DNA of 64,000 bases. Source: Legionella jordanis. Its GTDB lineage: Bacteria; Pseudomonadota; Gammaproteobacteria; Legionellales; Legionellaceae. The stretch covers positions 1,767,501 to 1,831,500 of the forward strand of contig NZ_LR134383.1 of assembly GCF_900637635.1 (NCBI RefSeq), read 5' to 3'. Each line of letters opens with the position of its first letter. Position 1 is the stretch's first letter. The notes beneath the pieces are model-generated. The model had not been told where the DNA came from and did no database searches. It was given only the letters and a program-made list of their open reading frames with translations. Below are positions 8,914 to 17,091 of the stretch, in pieces. The position numbers and the translations under genes were made by a program.

Positions 8914-9948
8914 ATGATGAAAATTTCCCGCATCACACTAAATAAAGCCGTTGAAGCCGGCATTATTTCTGCTAAACAAGCGGATGACTTAGTTGATTTT
9001 GTTAAGCACCAGCCAGAACAAACGCCCAGTTTTAATATGACCAATGTGTTGTATTATTTGGGAGGTTTGTTAGCCATTGGGGCCATGAGCCTATTCATGA
9101 ATCTGGGCTGGGAAATGTTTGGGGGCTGGGGAATTGTATATTTATCCCTGCTCTATGCGGTTTTAGGCTTATTGCTAGCTCATCAATTTGCCAAAAAATC
9201 CTTGTTTATCCCGGCAGGAATTTGTGCGACTTTCGTCATTGCAATAACCCCTCTAGCCATCTATGGTTTGCAATTGGCTATAGGCTGGTGGCCCAATGAC
9301 AGTCCTTATCGTGAGTACCACAATACAGTGGAGTGGAACTGGATTTTAATGGAATTGGGCACTTTATTAGTTGCTGTTGTTCTGGCCTGGATTTATCGAT
9401 ACCCATTTATGTTAATGCCAATTGCTGTGACCTTATGGTACATGTCTATGGACATAAGCCTTTTATTTGCGGGGCAAGATGCATCTTTTCAATTAAGTGC
9501 CCAAATTTCAATGTATTTCGGACTTATCATGATTTTGTTGGCTTTTTGGGTCGATTTGCGATCAAGAGCCAGTTTGGATTATGCATTTTGGCTGTATTTA
9601 TTTGGCGTTATCACTTTCTGGGGAGGCTTAACTTGCCAATACTCAGACAGTGAGTGGGCGAAATTTTTTTATTGTTGCGTTAATCTCCTCATGATAATAA
9701 TAGGCGTTATTTTGGTGCGTAAGGTATTTGTTATTTTTGGAGCTATCGGGTTTGGGGTATATTTAGGTTATCTCGCCTCGCAAGTTTTTAAGAACAGTAT
9801 TTTGTTTCCTGTAGCACTCGCATTCATCGGATTTTTAATCATTTATTTAGGAACTTTATGGCAAAAACATGAGGCTTTTTTAACCGAAAAGGCTCAATCC
9901 ATACTGCCGAGGCAACTTCGGGAATTGTTGCAGGCAAGGAATGATTAA
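8914..9948 (+). CDS. Multi-pass membrane protein of unknown function
   Basis: A 344-residue protein. Its first 45 residues are cytosolic and helical (KAVEAGIISAKQADDLVDFV), which resembles the N-terminal part of DUF2157 membrane proteins. About ten hydrophobic helices follow to residue 320, and the tail is basic. An AGGATTG precedes the ATG pair at 8914 and 8917. It lies 17 bases after the small charged protein gene and may be translated from the same message. No transport or enzymatic motif was recognised. Confidence 0.6.
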   Translation: MMKISRITLNKAVEAGIISAKQADDLVDFVKHQPEQTPSFNMTNVLYYLGGLLAIGAMSLFMNLGWEMFGGWGIVYLSLLYAVLGLLLAHQFAKKSLFIPAGICATFVIAITPLAIYGLQLAIGWWPNDSPYREYHNTVEWNWILMELGTLLVAVVLAWIYRYPFMLMPIAVTLWYMSMDISLLFAGQDASFQLSAQISMYFGLIMILLAFWVDLRSRASLDYAFWLYLFGVITFWGGLTCQYSDSEWAKFFYCCVNLLMIIIGVILVRKVFVIFGAIGFGVYLGYLASQVFKNSILFPVALAFIGFLIIYLGTLWQKHEAFLTEKAQSILPRQLRELLQARND

Positions 9949-9983
9949 ATCTCAAGCCAATGGTGAATACGTTGGCGAATCAA

Positions 9984-11105
9984 TTATCTTGGCGCATCGT
10001 ATCGTTGTTCCAAGCCTTTTGAAAATACAATCTGCCAAAGTTGAAGCATTCGGCTCTTGAAGCCCCCTGCACAACTCAATAAATAATAATTCCACATACG
10101 AAAGAACGTTTCATCGTATTTATGCTTTAATCGATGCCAGTTCTTGTTAAAATTTTCATGCCAGGATAGAAGAGTTTGATAGTAATCAGGGCCAAAATTT
10201 TGCCAGTCTTCCATAATCAGCAGCTGTTCACTTGCCTGTCCGATTTGGGCTATAGAGGGTATCATTCCATTTGGGAAAATATATTTGGATATCCAGGGTA
10301 TCGTCTGAGTCGTACTTTCATTGCCGCCAATAGTATGAAGCAAAAATAGCCCATCCTCCTTTAGACATCTGGAAACCACCCTCATGTAACGATGATAATT
10401 AAAATATCCCACGTGTTCGAACATCCCTAAGGAGGCCACACGATCAAACTGCCCGGTTACATCACGATAATCTTGAAAATGAATCTTAACCGGCAAACCC
10501 TTACAGCGTTCACGGGCAAGCTCGCACTGCCTCTGAGAAATAGTAATACCCAACACGTTAACTTCATAATGCCTCGCTGCATGTTCGGCCAATCCTCCCC
10601 ATCCACAGCCAATGTCCAATAACGTCAAACCGGGTTTTAAAAACAGTTTTTGACAGGCTAAATCCAATTTAGCCGTTTGCGCTTGTTCCAAACTATGTGC
10701 GTTTTTCCAATAGCCGCAGGTATAAGTCATCTTGCTATCCAGCATCGCTTCAAATAAATCATTCCCCCGATCATAATGTTTGCGACCGACCTGCAAGCCG
10801 CGTTTTTTTGTTTGAAAGTTAAGGATTTTTGACAGCAAGAGCCTAAATGCCAATTTGGGCTGTAACTTAATCTTGCTTGCAATATCAGCTCTGATGATTC
10901 TTTCAAAAAAAAGGTCGAGTCTTTCACAATCCCACCAACCTTCCATGTAGGACTCGCCAAGGCCTAAATCAGCATTCTTTAAAACACGCTCATAAAATTG
11001 CTCATCGTGGACATGAATATCCCAAGGAGATTTGCCATTTACTTGAATATTTGCCATATCCAGTAATTTAAGTACGATTTCTTTCGATTTATTTATCCTA
11101 TGCAT
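9984..11105 (-). CDS. cfa: Cyclopropane-fatty-acyl-phospholipid synthase
   Basis: A 373-residue SAM-dependent enzyme that adds a methylene group to double bonds of membrane phospholipid acyl chains, usually as cells enter stationary phase. The family motif LDIGCGWGGLAEHAARHYEV (SAM site) is intact. So are GKSPWDIHVHDEQFYERVL near the N-terminus and FEHVGYFNYHRYM in the catalytic domain. I chose the ATG at 11105, since GGAAAGG lies upstream and the 10-residue extension from 11135 is not family-like. The length agrees with E. coli Cfa (382). Monocistronic. Confidence 0.93.
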   Translation of the reverse strand: MHRINKSKEIVLKLLDMANIQVNGKSPWDIHVHDEQFYERVLKNADLGLGESYMEGWWDCERLDLFFERIIRADIASKIKLQPKLAFRLLLSKILNFQTKKRGLQVGRKHYDRGNDLFEAMLDSKMTYTCGYWKNAHSLEQAQTAKLDLACQKLFLKPGLTLLDIGCGWGGLAEHAARHYEVNVLGITISQRQCELARERCKGLPVKIHFQDYRDVTGQFDRVASLGMFEHVGYFNYHRYMRVVSRCLKEDGLFLLHTIGGNESTTQTIPWISKYIFPNGMIPSIAQIGQASEQLLIMEDWQNFGPDYYQTLLSWHENFNKNWHRLKHKYDETFFRMWNYYLLSCAGGFKSRMLQLWQIVFSKGLEQRYDAPR

Positions 11106-11182
11106 GAGGACCTTTCCTGCTGAGAACAAAACCATGAAGAGATGGGCTTTTAGTAGCTGGCAGTAGCGTATCTTTGAAAAGG

Positions 11183-11210
11183 GTTAGCATGACCTGGTGG
11201 TCATGCTAAC
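11183..11210 (-). terminator. Intrinsic terminator of the Thr-rich membrane protein gene
   Basis: A perfect 12-bp stem (GTTAGCATGACC and GGTCATGCTAAC) with a four-base loop follows the stop codon on the minus strand. CCTTTTC comes after it in the direction of transcription. Confidence 0.75.
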
Positions 11211-11219
11211 TGTAAGAAA

Positions 11220-11561
11220 TTATGGGTTTGTTTTTGTAGTGGTCGTACTAGAACCGGTATTATCTGTACCAGTAGAGGTGCCAGTCCCAGTTGTATCAGT
11301 ACCAGTGCCTGTTGTAGTGCTTGTAGTACCAGAAGTACTTTCAGTACCTGTAGATGGAGTGATTACATTGGTTGTACTACCTGGAGTAGTGGTGGTTGTG
11401 GCAGGGGTTGTAGCAGGTGTCTCTACATTCACGTTCGTTCCAGCAGGCGTGGTGGTCGTCGTACGCGGAGCTCCAAAGAAATACCATAATGCGATACCGG
11501 CAAGGATTATTATTACAATAATAGCAACAATACCGACACTGTTATCATCTCTATCAGCCAT
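11220..11561 (-). CDS. Single-pass membrane protein with Thr-rich tail
   Basis: A 113-residue protein: a short cytosolic head (MADRDDNS), one strong transmembrane helix (about residues 9-29), and then a low-complexity tail of about 80 residues made almost wholly of Thr, Gly, Ser, Pro and Asn. A strong AAGGAGAAAG ribosome site precedes the ATG. The tail is likely disordered and exposed to the periplasm; it could act as a spacer or interact with the envelope. The run of ACT/ACC/ACA codons makes this stretch repetitive and prone to length variation. No known domain. Confidence 0.65.
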   Translation of the reverse strand: MADRDDNSVGIVAIIVIIILAGIALWYFFGAPRTTTTTPAGTNVNVETPATTPATTTTTPGSTTNVITPSTGTESTSGTTSTTTGTGTDTTGTGTSTGTDNTGSSTTTTKTNP

Positions 11562-11710
11562 GACTTTCTCCTTCTTTCCTTATTTAATAGTATAAGTATA
11601 GTATTTAAAAATAATATGCTTAAATTTTTTTTCTTTTAATAACAAGTTTTTAAAACACCATTAATGATAACCAGCTCAAAACCACAAAGCTAGGGGGTAA
11701 TGCAATTTTC

Positions 11711-12604
11711 TTATTCTTCCTCCTTACATTTATTCACTAAAATAGCTTCTGGGTAAGGTTTTATCGTGCGTCCGTTCCGAGTTGCAAAAGCTTTGGTAAA
11801 TTCAGCACCTATAAATAGAATTTGAGCGGAATAATAAACCCAAACCAATACAATTATTAATGATCCAGCGGCACCAAAACCGTCTTGTACATTTACATTA
11901 ACCAGATAAATACCTAATAAGTATTTACCTAAGGTAAACAATAAACTCGTTACAAAAGCACCTAACCAAACGTCACGCCAAAAAACGTTTACATCGGGCA
12001 ATATCTTAAATATTAAAGCAAAAAGACAAGTAATTCCAAGAAGTGAGATTATGCTATTGATTATCCATGCAATAAACTCTCCGGCGGGCAATAAATGACT
12101 GGTATAACTACTAATCATGGACAACACAACCGATAAAATCAGTGAAACCAATAATAAAAAGCCTATGCCAAGAACCATCGTAAACGAAAAAAACCGATCT
12201 TTAATAATTCCCATGATTCCCCGTCCGGGTTTAGGCTCCACACCCCAAATGGCATTTAAACCAGTCTGTAGCTCACCAAAAACACCTGAAGCGCCAAATA
12301 AAAGGATAATTACAGCAACCGCTTGCGCCAACAGACTGGTTTCCGGATTATAAGCACTGACAATCATGGTTTTAATTTGAATGGCGCTTCCGGCCCCGAA
12401 TATGTCACTGATTTTTGACAAAAGCTGTCCCTGCACAGCATCTCTGCCAAAGATTAGTCCTGCGATAGCGATAGCAATGATTAAAATAGGTCCAACTGAA
12501 AAAATGGTGTAATAAGCCAATGCTGCGGCCAGAGAAGAGACTCTATCTTCACTCCAACCATTCAAGGTCTTTTTAAGAAGAACTAAAAAACTTTGAAAAC
12601 TCAT
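11711..12604 (-). CDS. YihY/BrkB family inner-membrane protein
   Basis: A 297-residue protein with six predicted membrane helices and YihY-family motifs: RVSSLAAALAYYTIFSVGPILI near the N-terminus, GVFGELQTGLNAIWGVEP in the middle, and GAAGSLIIVLVWVYYSAQI near the end. The family was once called ribonuclease BN, but it is an envelope protein of unclear function. I chose the internal ATG at 12604 over the one four codons upstream; either is possible. The C-terminus is charged and cytosolic. Monocistronic. Confidence 0.85.
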   Translation of the reverse strand: MSFQSFLVLLKKTLNGWSEDRVSSLAAALAYYTIFSVGPILIIAIAIAGLIFGRDAVQGQLLSKISDIFGAGSAIQIKTMIVSAYNPETSLLAQAVAVIILLFGASGVFGELQTGLNAIWGVEPKPGRGIMGIIKDRFFSFTMVLGIGFLLLVSLILSVVLSMISSYTSHLLPAGEFIAWIINSIISLLGITCLFALIFKILPDVNVFWRDVWLGAFVTSLLFTLGKYLLGIYLVNVNVQDGFGAAGSLIIVLVWVYYSAQILFIGAEFTKAFATRNGRTIKPYPEAILVNKCKEEE

Positions 12605-12755
12605 GATTCTTTCCATTTAATCACTAAGGCATCCTTTAAAAATATTATAGACAATATGGCTGCTATCAAATCACTCAGATTTAAGAATTCCACACTTGTT
12701 GCACTTGAGTTCTTATTGGTGTGTAATAATTCAAACAATAGTGAAGGAGCACAAA

Positions 12756-13187
12756 ATGGCACTAAGCCCCACGGCTAAACAATTATTTCACAATTTGCTA
12801 GAGGATTATAAGCACTCAAAGGATAAGCATCATCACTCCATATACAACAAACTTTTAATCATTCTTGATGAAATTAAATCCAGACCGGCTCTTTACAGTG
12901 ATCATAAACTGATTAGCCTTCTTTCCACTTCTGCACACGTTCTGGCAGAAAATAATCCTCATTTCTCTTCATGCATTAGCAAATTTATAATCACTTATCA
13001 TCAAAAACATCCCTTGACTTTACTGATAGAGTGCGATGAGTTCCTAGAAAGCAATGATGAGGAATACTCTACTGCAGAGCAATCGTCTTTCAGTCCTTTC
13101 TTTAAAGAATTGCAACAGGCTCTTGAAATTCGGGCGAAGAGAATGGAGAACCCTGATACCAAAGCTAAATTTTCATTATTGCCTTAG
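12756..13187 (+). CDS. Hypothetical protein (143 aa)
   Basis: The ATG at 12756 follows GAAGGAG, which decides the start. The product is soluble, His- and Glu-rich and mostly alpha-helical, with no signal peptide. It has no recognisable motif. It is probably cytosolic. It sits between divergent yihY and a downstream AI-2E-type transporter 85 bases away, and may share a transcript with the latter. Confidence 0.55.
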   Translation: MALSPTAKQLFHNLLEDYKHSKDKHHHSIYNKLLIILDEIKSRPALYSDHKLISLLSTSAHVLAENNPHFSSCISKFIITYHQKHPLTLLIECDEFLESNDEEYSTAEQSSFSPFFKELQQALEIRAKRMENPDTKAKFSLLP

Positions 13188-13272
13188 TTGAAAAGCCTAT
13201 TATCGTCACACTATCTTTCATGGCCTAAACTGTGTTAATTTTCAAATTGTTGGGGAATTTCATCACGCATCA

Positions 13273-14334
13273 ATGGATCAACTCATTATGGAAGAACAAG
13301 AGGTCAAAAACAGTGCTGGCTGGGAATTAAAAATTTTAGGTTTTCTGGCAATTTGCTTCATTTTTTATATTGGCTATCCCCTTTTGTTCCCGCTATTCCT
13401 TTCATTTTTTTTATACTCTTTGCTCAATCCCTTCATGCAATTTTTTTTAGCACTCAAGCTACCCCGCATGTTGGCGGCTGCTATTATTACCGTTCTAATA
13501 GTAGGCTTATTGAGCTTGGCCATCTCAGTTTTAATGGGCCCTGCTTCTGAATGGGTTGATAAGGCCCCGGAAAATTTCGACATCATCGAACATAAATTTT
13601 CTTTTATTAAAAAACCATTGGCTAAACTCAATGAAGCAATAAAAACCGCTGAACATTTTACCGACTCTAAGAAAGTGCAGAAGGTTGAAATCACACAGCC
13701 AACCAATATTGGCTATTCCATTTTTGATTTAACCACAAATGCTATATTCATGATTTTCCTAACGGCGCTTTTCCTATTTTTTCTATTGGTTTATCTTAAA
13801 ACCATCTTCGATAAACTAGCCCAGGTCAGCACCTATCGCCAAACCACAGTGGCAATGAATTTTTTTCATACCGTCCAGACTGACATTTCAACTTATTTGG
13901 GAACCTTTACCCTCATCTGCATTGGCCTTGGAGCTGCCATAGCGGTGGAATTGTATTTTTTAGATTTACCCAATGCGGCCCTTTGGGGGGTTATGGCTGC
14001 TCTTCTTAATTTTATTCCTTACATTGGCCCATCCATCGGCATAGGCGTCGTATTTTTCGTATCTTTATTAACCTTCGACTCTTATATTCAAATACTGCTG
14101 CCCCCACTGCTTTATTTGTTAACAAGCACAATCGAAGGACAAATCATAACTCCTATACTTATCGGCCATCGCATGAACCTTAACCCTCTAGTTGTGTTTT
14201 TTAGCATTGTATTTTGGGTGTGGATTTGGGGTATTGGTGGCGCATTATTGTCTATACCGCTTTTGGCTATGGTCAAAATCATGATGGAACACATGCCCTC
14301 TATATCAAAATACAGCCTGTTGCTAGAAAAATAA
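13273..14334 (+). CDS. AI-2E family transporter (PerM/TqsA-like)
   Basis: A 353-residue integral membrane protein with seven to eight helices. It carries the family pattern: an N-terminal helix pair, a soluble segment of about residues 90-150, then LLNFIPYIGPSIGIG and a closing glycine-rich helix pair. Members export small molecules (TqsA affects autoinducer-2) or act as sodium/proton antiporters. The substrate here is unknown. The first ATG is used because the upstream region lacks any other start; no strong ribosome site is seen. Confidence 0.8.
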   Translation: MDQLIMEEQEVKNSAGWELKILGFLAICFIFYIGYPLLFPLFLSFFLYSLLNPFMQFFLALKLPRMLAAAIITVLIVGLLSLAISVLMGPASEWVDKAPENFDIIEHKFSFIKKPLAKLNEAIKTAEHFTDSKKVQKVEITQPTNIGYSIFDLTTNAIFMIFLTALFLFFLLVYLKTIFDKLAQVSTYRQTTVAMNFFHTVQTDISTYLGTFTLICIGLGAAIAVELYFLDLPNAALWGVMAALLNFIPYIGPSIGIGVVFFVSLLTFDSYIQILLPPLLYLLTSTIEGQIITPILIGHRMNLNPLVVFFSIVFWVWIWGIGGALLSIPLLAMVKIMMEHMPSISKYSLLLEK

Positions 14335-14409
14335 TACAGTTTGATAAAATCATGTTTATCTGATGATTCAATTTATGGATAATACTCATTTTAAACCATC
14401 AGACATAAC

Positions 14410-15171
14410 ATGGACTTCACTGCAGCAGTTTCTTTTATTTCTAGTTTATCTCAAATAAGCCAACCCTCTACAATCCTTATAGTGGTTGCTACGCTGGCTT
14501 TCTTTGCCGTCTCCACTATAGATCTTTTTCGCAGGAGTTTCGGCACAAGTGCACAAAACAATTTAACCTCTGATGAGGTTAAATTCTCGCCTGAACATTT
14601 ACAGATACACACATGTGGACTTATTACGAAGCGTTTAAGTGCTGCACAAATGGAGGAGGCAAAAACCTTAATTTACACTGCTGAACTGCCAGGCTCCTCA
14701 CATAATCAAAAATTACTTGCAAAATTAAAAGTCTCGATGGAGCAGTATGAAAATTTAGATGAACGCCTCAAGAAAATAGAAGAACTTGATGGCAAAAACA
14801 CTTTGGTGGATGGGGATGAATTACTGCCTAGTACGGATATAGCCCATCCTGTCTTGCTATTTAAAGCCTATTATAAAAATGAAGAATTAAGAGCAGTTCC
14901 TGCTTCCACAAAAATTTCTGACGCAGAAAATTTAAAGCTTCTTCTTGAAAGGCACCCCATACATACAATAACCCGGGAAAGTTACGATAACCCCCTGGAG
15001 TACAAAAACAAACCCACTTTTTTTCTTTACCACAATTATACGGGTTACTCGTTTGAATTAGAGACACAGGCTAAGCGCATCAAAAAGAAAATTGAACAAT
15101 TAGGCAAAATGGATGCTGAATCAGAATCTCAAGCAAAAGAATCCTCCACAACCAGTCGATTGGCAATTTAA
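14410..15171 (+). CDS. Hypothetical protein with N-terminal membrane helix
   Basis: A 253-residue protein with one transmembrane helix (about residues 20-38) followed by a soluble domain. The part from about 155 to 205 (from HPVLLF through ERHPIHTITRESYDNP) has spacing that faintly recalls a U-box fold: a Pro-Val strand, a helix and a Thr-Arg loop. I could not confirm this. The last 30 residues are Lys-, Ser- and Thr-rich. The gene stands alone between the transporter and a long non-coding stretch. It could be a candidate effector or an envelope protein. Confidence 0.5.
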   Translation: MDFTAAVSFISSLSQISQPSTILIVVATLAFFAVSTIDLFRRSFGTSAQNNLTSDEVKFSPEHLQIHTCGLITKRLSAAQMEEAKTLIYTAELPGSSHNQKLLAKLKVSMEQYENLDERLKKIEELDGKNTLVDGDELLPSTDIAHPVLLFKAYYKNEELRAVPASTKISDAENLKLLLERHPIHTITRESYDNPLEYKNKPTFFLYHNYTGYSFELETQAKRIKKKIEQLGKMDAESESQAKESSTTSRLAI

Positions 15172-15628
15172 TGAAGATGACCGCCTCTAATGCCTGAGGA
15201 GCTCTAATAATCCAAAATAACCGCGCCATATCTAAATTACCACCACTCTGTTTTGAATTGCTCCAATTCAAATAGCTCAATAGCCATACTCTTGGCTCCA
15301 AGATCACAGATTGGATAGAAGGAAACGACTTGCGACGGAAATTTTTGAAAACCCTAGTCAATGAAGCGACAAGGAAACCCTAATAAACTCTCACGCCAAC
15401 GGATGTACTTAGCAATTTTAGCCTTTGAAGAAAATCTGGGAATTGTTCAATTGGCCATTAATTTTTCGATTTTCAAGCATCTATCGAATATAAAAGTTAA
15501 ACCATCAAAGTTTGTATAACTTTTTGTTTTTTAGATATTATTCCCAAAGAACCAGCAGCAATTCATTGGTTAATTTTTAATCAATAGTCTATACTTAAGT
15601 CGGTCAAACTTAAGTTAAGGACAGGGAT
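15172..15628. other. Intergenic stretch, no confident gene
   Basis: About 460 bases separate two genes. A minus-strand frame of about 90 codons is open across 15080-15361, but it overlaps the neighbouring gene, has no ribosome site and resembles nothing known. The last 60 bases contain the promoter of the Tyr-rich secreted protein. The rest may be eroded coding sequence; I cannot assign it. Confidence 0.4.
15566..15595 (+). promoter_or_regulatory. RpoS-like promoter of the Tyr-rich secreted protein
   Basis: CTATACTTAA with TATACT at 15590-15595 matches the extended -10 preferred by RpoS. TTGGTT at 15566-15571 lies 18 bases upstream. The predicted start near 15602 leaves a leader of about 27 bases with GGACAGGG before the ATG. 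Confidence 0.5.
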
Positions 15629-15970
15629 ATGAATAATTGTTCTATAAAAAAGCTTAGGTTGCTTCCTACTTGTGTTGCTTCTTTTATCTTGGTATTAGCC
15701 ATGTCATTTTCAGCTAGTACTCAGGCAGCAGCCCCAACCTCAACTACAGCAAATCCAACACAATTGGCCTACTATTATGTAGTTGGTTCCCCTGGTTATT
15801 ATGGCTATGGACATAGGCCATACTATTATGGGTATAGGCCATATTACTATGGAACTTACTGGAGTGGCTGGCGACCTTACTATTGGCGCGCGGGCAGCCG
15901 ATGTCAAAAAAGCTGCTTGATAAATCGTCACAACGGAAGAGTTATCCGTTGCAGAACCCGCTGCTTCTAA
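15629..15970 (+). CDS. Small secreted Tyr/Gly-rich protein
   Basis: A 113-residue protein with a Sec signal peptide (cleavage near TQAAA, about residue 35). The mature part contains a Tyr-Gly-Pro-rich stretch with repeated units of the type RPYYYGY and RPYYYGT. A C-terminal basic, four-cysteine end (SRCQKSCLINRHNGRVIRCR...CF) could form two disulfides. It is likely exported to the periplasm, outer membrane or outside. Short Tyr/Gly-rich repeats suggest a structural or surface-associated role, but that is inference. A stationary-phase-type promoter precedes it. Confidence 0.65.
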   Translation: MNNCSIKKLRLLPTCVASFILVLAMSFSASTQAAAPTSTTANPTQLAYYYVVGSPGYYGYGHRPYYYGYRPYYYGTYWSGWRPYYWRAGSRCQKSCLINRHNGRVIRCRTRCF

Positions 15971-15990
15971 TCTTTGAACAGTCCCAGTCT

Positions 15991-16998
15991 TTATAAGCTG
16001 GGGCTGTTATTCAGTTCAAACACTTTTTCCCAGTATTTTTTTTCATTGCATTTACGGCGCCAAAATGAAGGAAGTAAATCTTGATATAATGTTGAAGGTT
16101 TATTTTTTTCCTCAGGCTTTATTTTATTATCCTGGCCTGCAGGACAATTTTTCCCCCTTTTGTTTTGCTTCTGGAAGGCTAGATGCATTTCCTGGAATTT
16201 CTTTTCCAAATAACCAGGCAACCTAGTCTTAACTTTCTGCTCTTTAGCAATTTCTCTAAGAAAAGATTGTTTTTTCCTTAAAGCCTCATAAGCGGGTTCA
16301 TCAGGCTGAACGCTGTCTTCAATATCTTCCAAAACATCATTTAACACAGTAAGGTCTTTGGCGCGTAAAAATACGGGAGTAAACCTGCGCTCTCCACTTG
16401 AGCAGTTTATCTCACGTCTTAATTCTGCGAAATTGCCAAAGGGCGAGATGCTATTGCATTGCTTTTTAAATAACTTCAAACAAGGGTCGGGAAGTTCATT
16501 GCTGAATTTGAGATCACCCTCTAAGGTCCAAAGGGCATTGATTACCAAAAAATAACCTTCATAGCACTCGCGCTGTTTTAACAAATTGGCAACAACAATC
16601 CATCTACGAAAGGCATTAACCTGTGAGTCTCTGTTTTTATGTTGCCCCACATCCTGTTTAATGAAATTTTCCAACACGTGATGCACTTCAAAAAAATGTA
16701 ACAATGCCTTACTCGCCTTTTTAGATTGTGCGAATCCAGAGGGGTTTGCAAAATCACTTAATGACAGATTTGCATAAGCTTCTCTTAACTTGGAATCGAT
16801 TATTCTCGTATGGTCATGAGCAAAATGGCCTTCAATGTAGGCATACAGTTGCCGACCATTACTGCTCATTTTGATGTCTTTTTGAGTTTTTTTATCGCCA
16901 ATTATTTTATCCCACTCTTTTGTGGCCGATGTTTTTAGTAAGTAGTTATTACTTACAATCCAGTCTTGTAAAAATTTAGATTTAGACACGTTGAGCAA
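15991..16998 (-). CDS. RasGEF (CDC25-homology) domain protein, candidate Dot/Icm effector
   Basis: A 335-residue soluble protein. Residues about 75-225 follow the CDC25 catalytic pattern of eukaryotic Ras-family guanine nucleotide exchange factors: FRRWIVVANLLKQRECYEGY (130-149), then LVINALWTLEGDL, then SPFGNFAELRREI (185-197), then FTPVFLRAKDLTVLNDVLED (206-225). In eukaryotes these correspond to the F..W..VA..L helix, the FGNYRELR segment and the IPFL...DL..L segment. Legionella LegG2 is a known secreted RasGEF, and this protein is probably of that type, although it is short and has a Lys-rich tail after 260. Such a protein would act in the host cell on a Ras/Rap/Ran-type GTPase. It lies alone, with no operon partner. 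The family call is from pattern recognition. Confidence 0.7.
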   Translation of the reverse strand: MLNVSKSKFLQDWIVSNNYLLKTSATKEWDKIIGDKKTQKDIKMSSNGRQLYAYIEGHFAHDHTRIIDSKLREAYANLSLSDFANPSGFAQSKKASKALLHFFEVHHVLENFIKQDVGQHKNRDSQVNAFRRWIVVANLLKQRECYEGYFLVINALWTLEGDLKFSNELPDPCLKLFKKQCNSISPFGNFAELRREINCSSGERRFTPVFLRAKDLTVLNDVLEDIEDSVQPDEPAYEALRKKQSFLREIAKEQKVKTRLPGYLEKKFQEMHLAFQKQNKRGKNCPAGQDNKIKPEEKNKPSTLYQDLLPSFWRRKCNEKKYWEKVFELNNSPSL

Positions 16999-17091
16999 TC
17001 CTTGTTTGAACGTAAACTCTTATTGAAAGGAACTTTGCCAATATAGTCAAGAGTTGGACTAAATTAGCAGCTCAAAATTAAGTCCTTGTAT

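Noticed and set aside
13982-13990. G6 run in the AI-2E transporter as a third frameshift
   Set aside because: The frame is continuous through the run (LWGVMAA), so this homopolymer is read correctly.
15080-15361. Minus-strand open frame of 93 codons in the gap after the 253-residue gene
   Set aside because: It overlaps the end of a better-supported gene, has no ribosome site and no recognisable relation; I described the gap instead.
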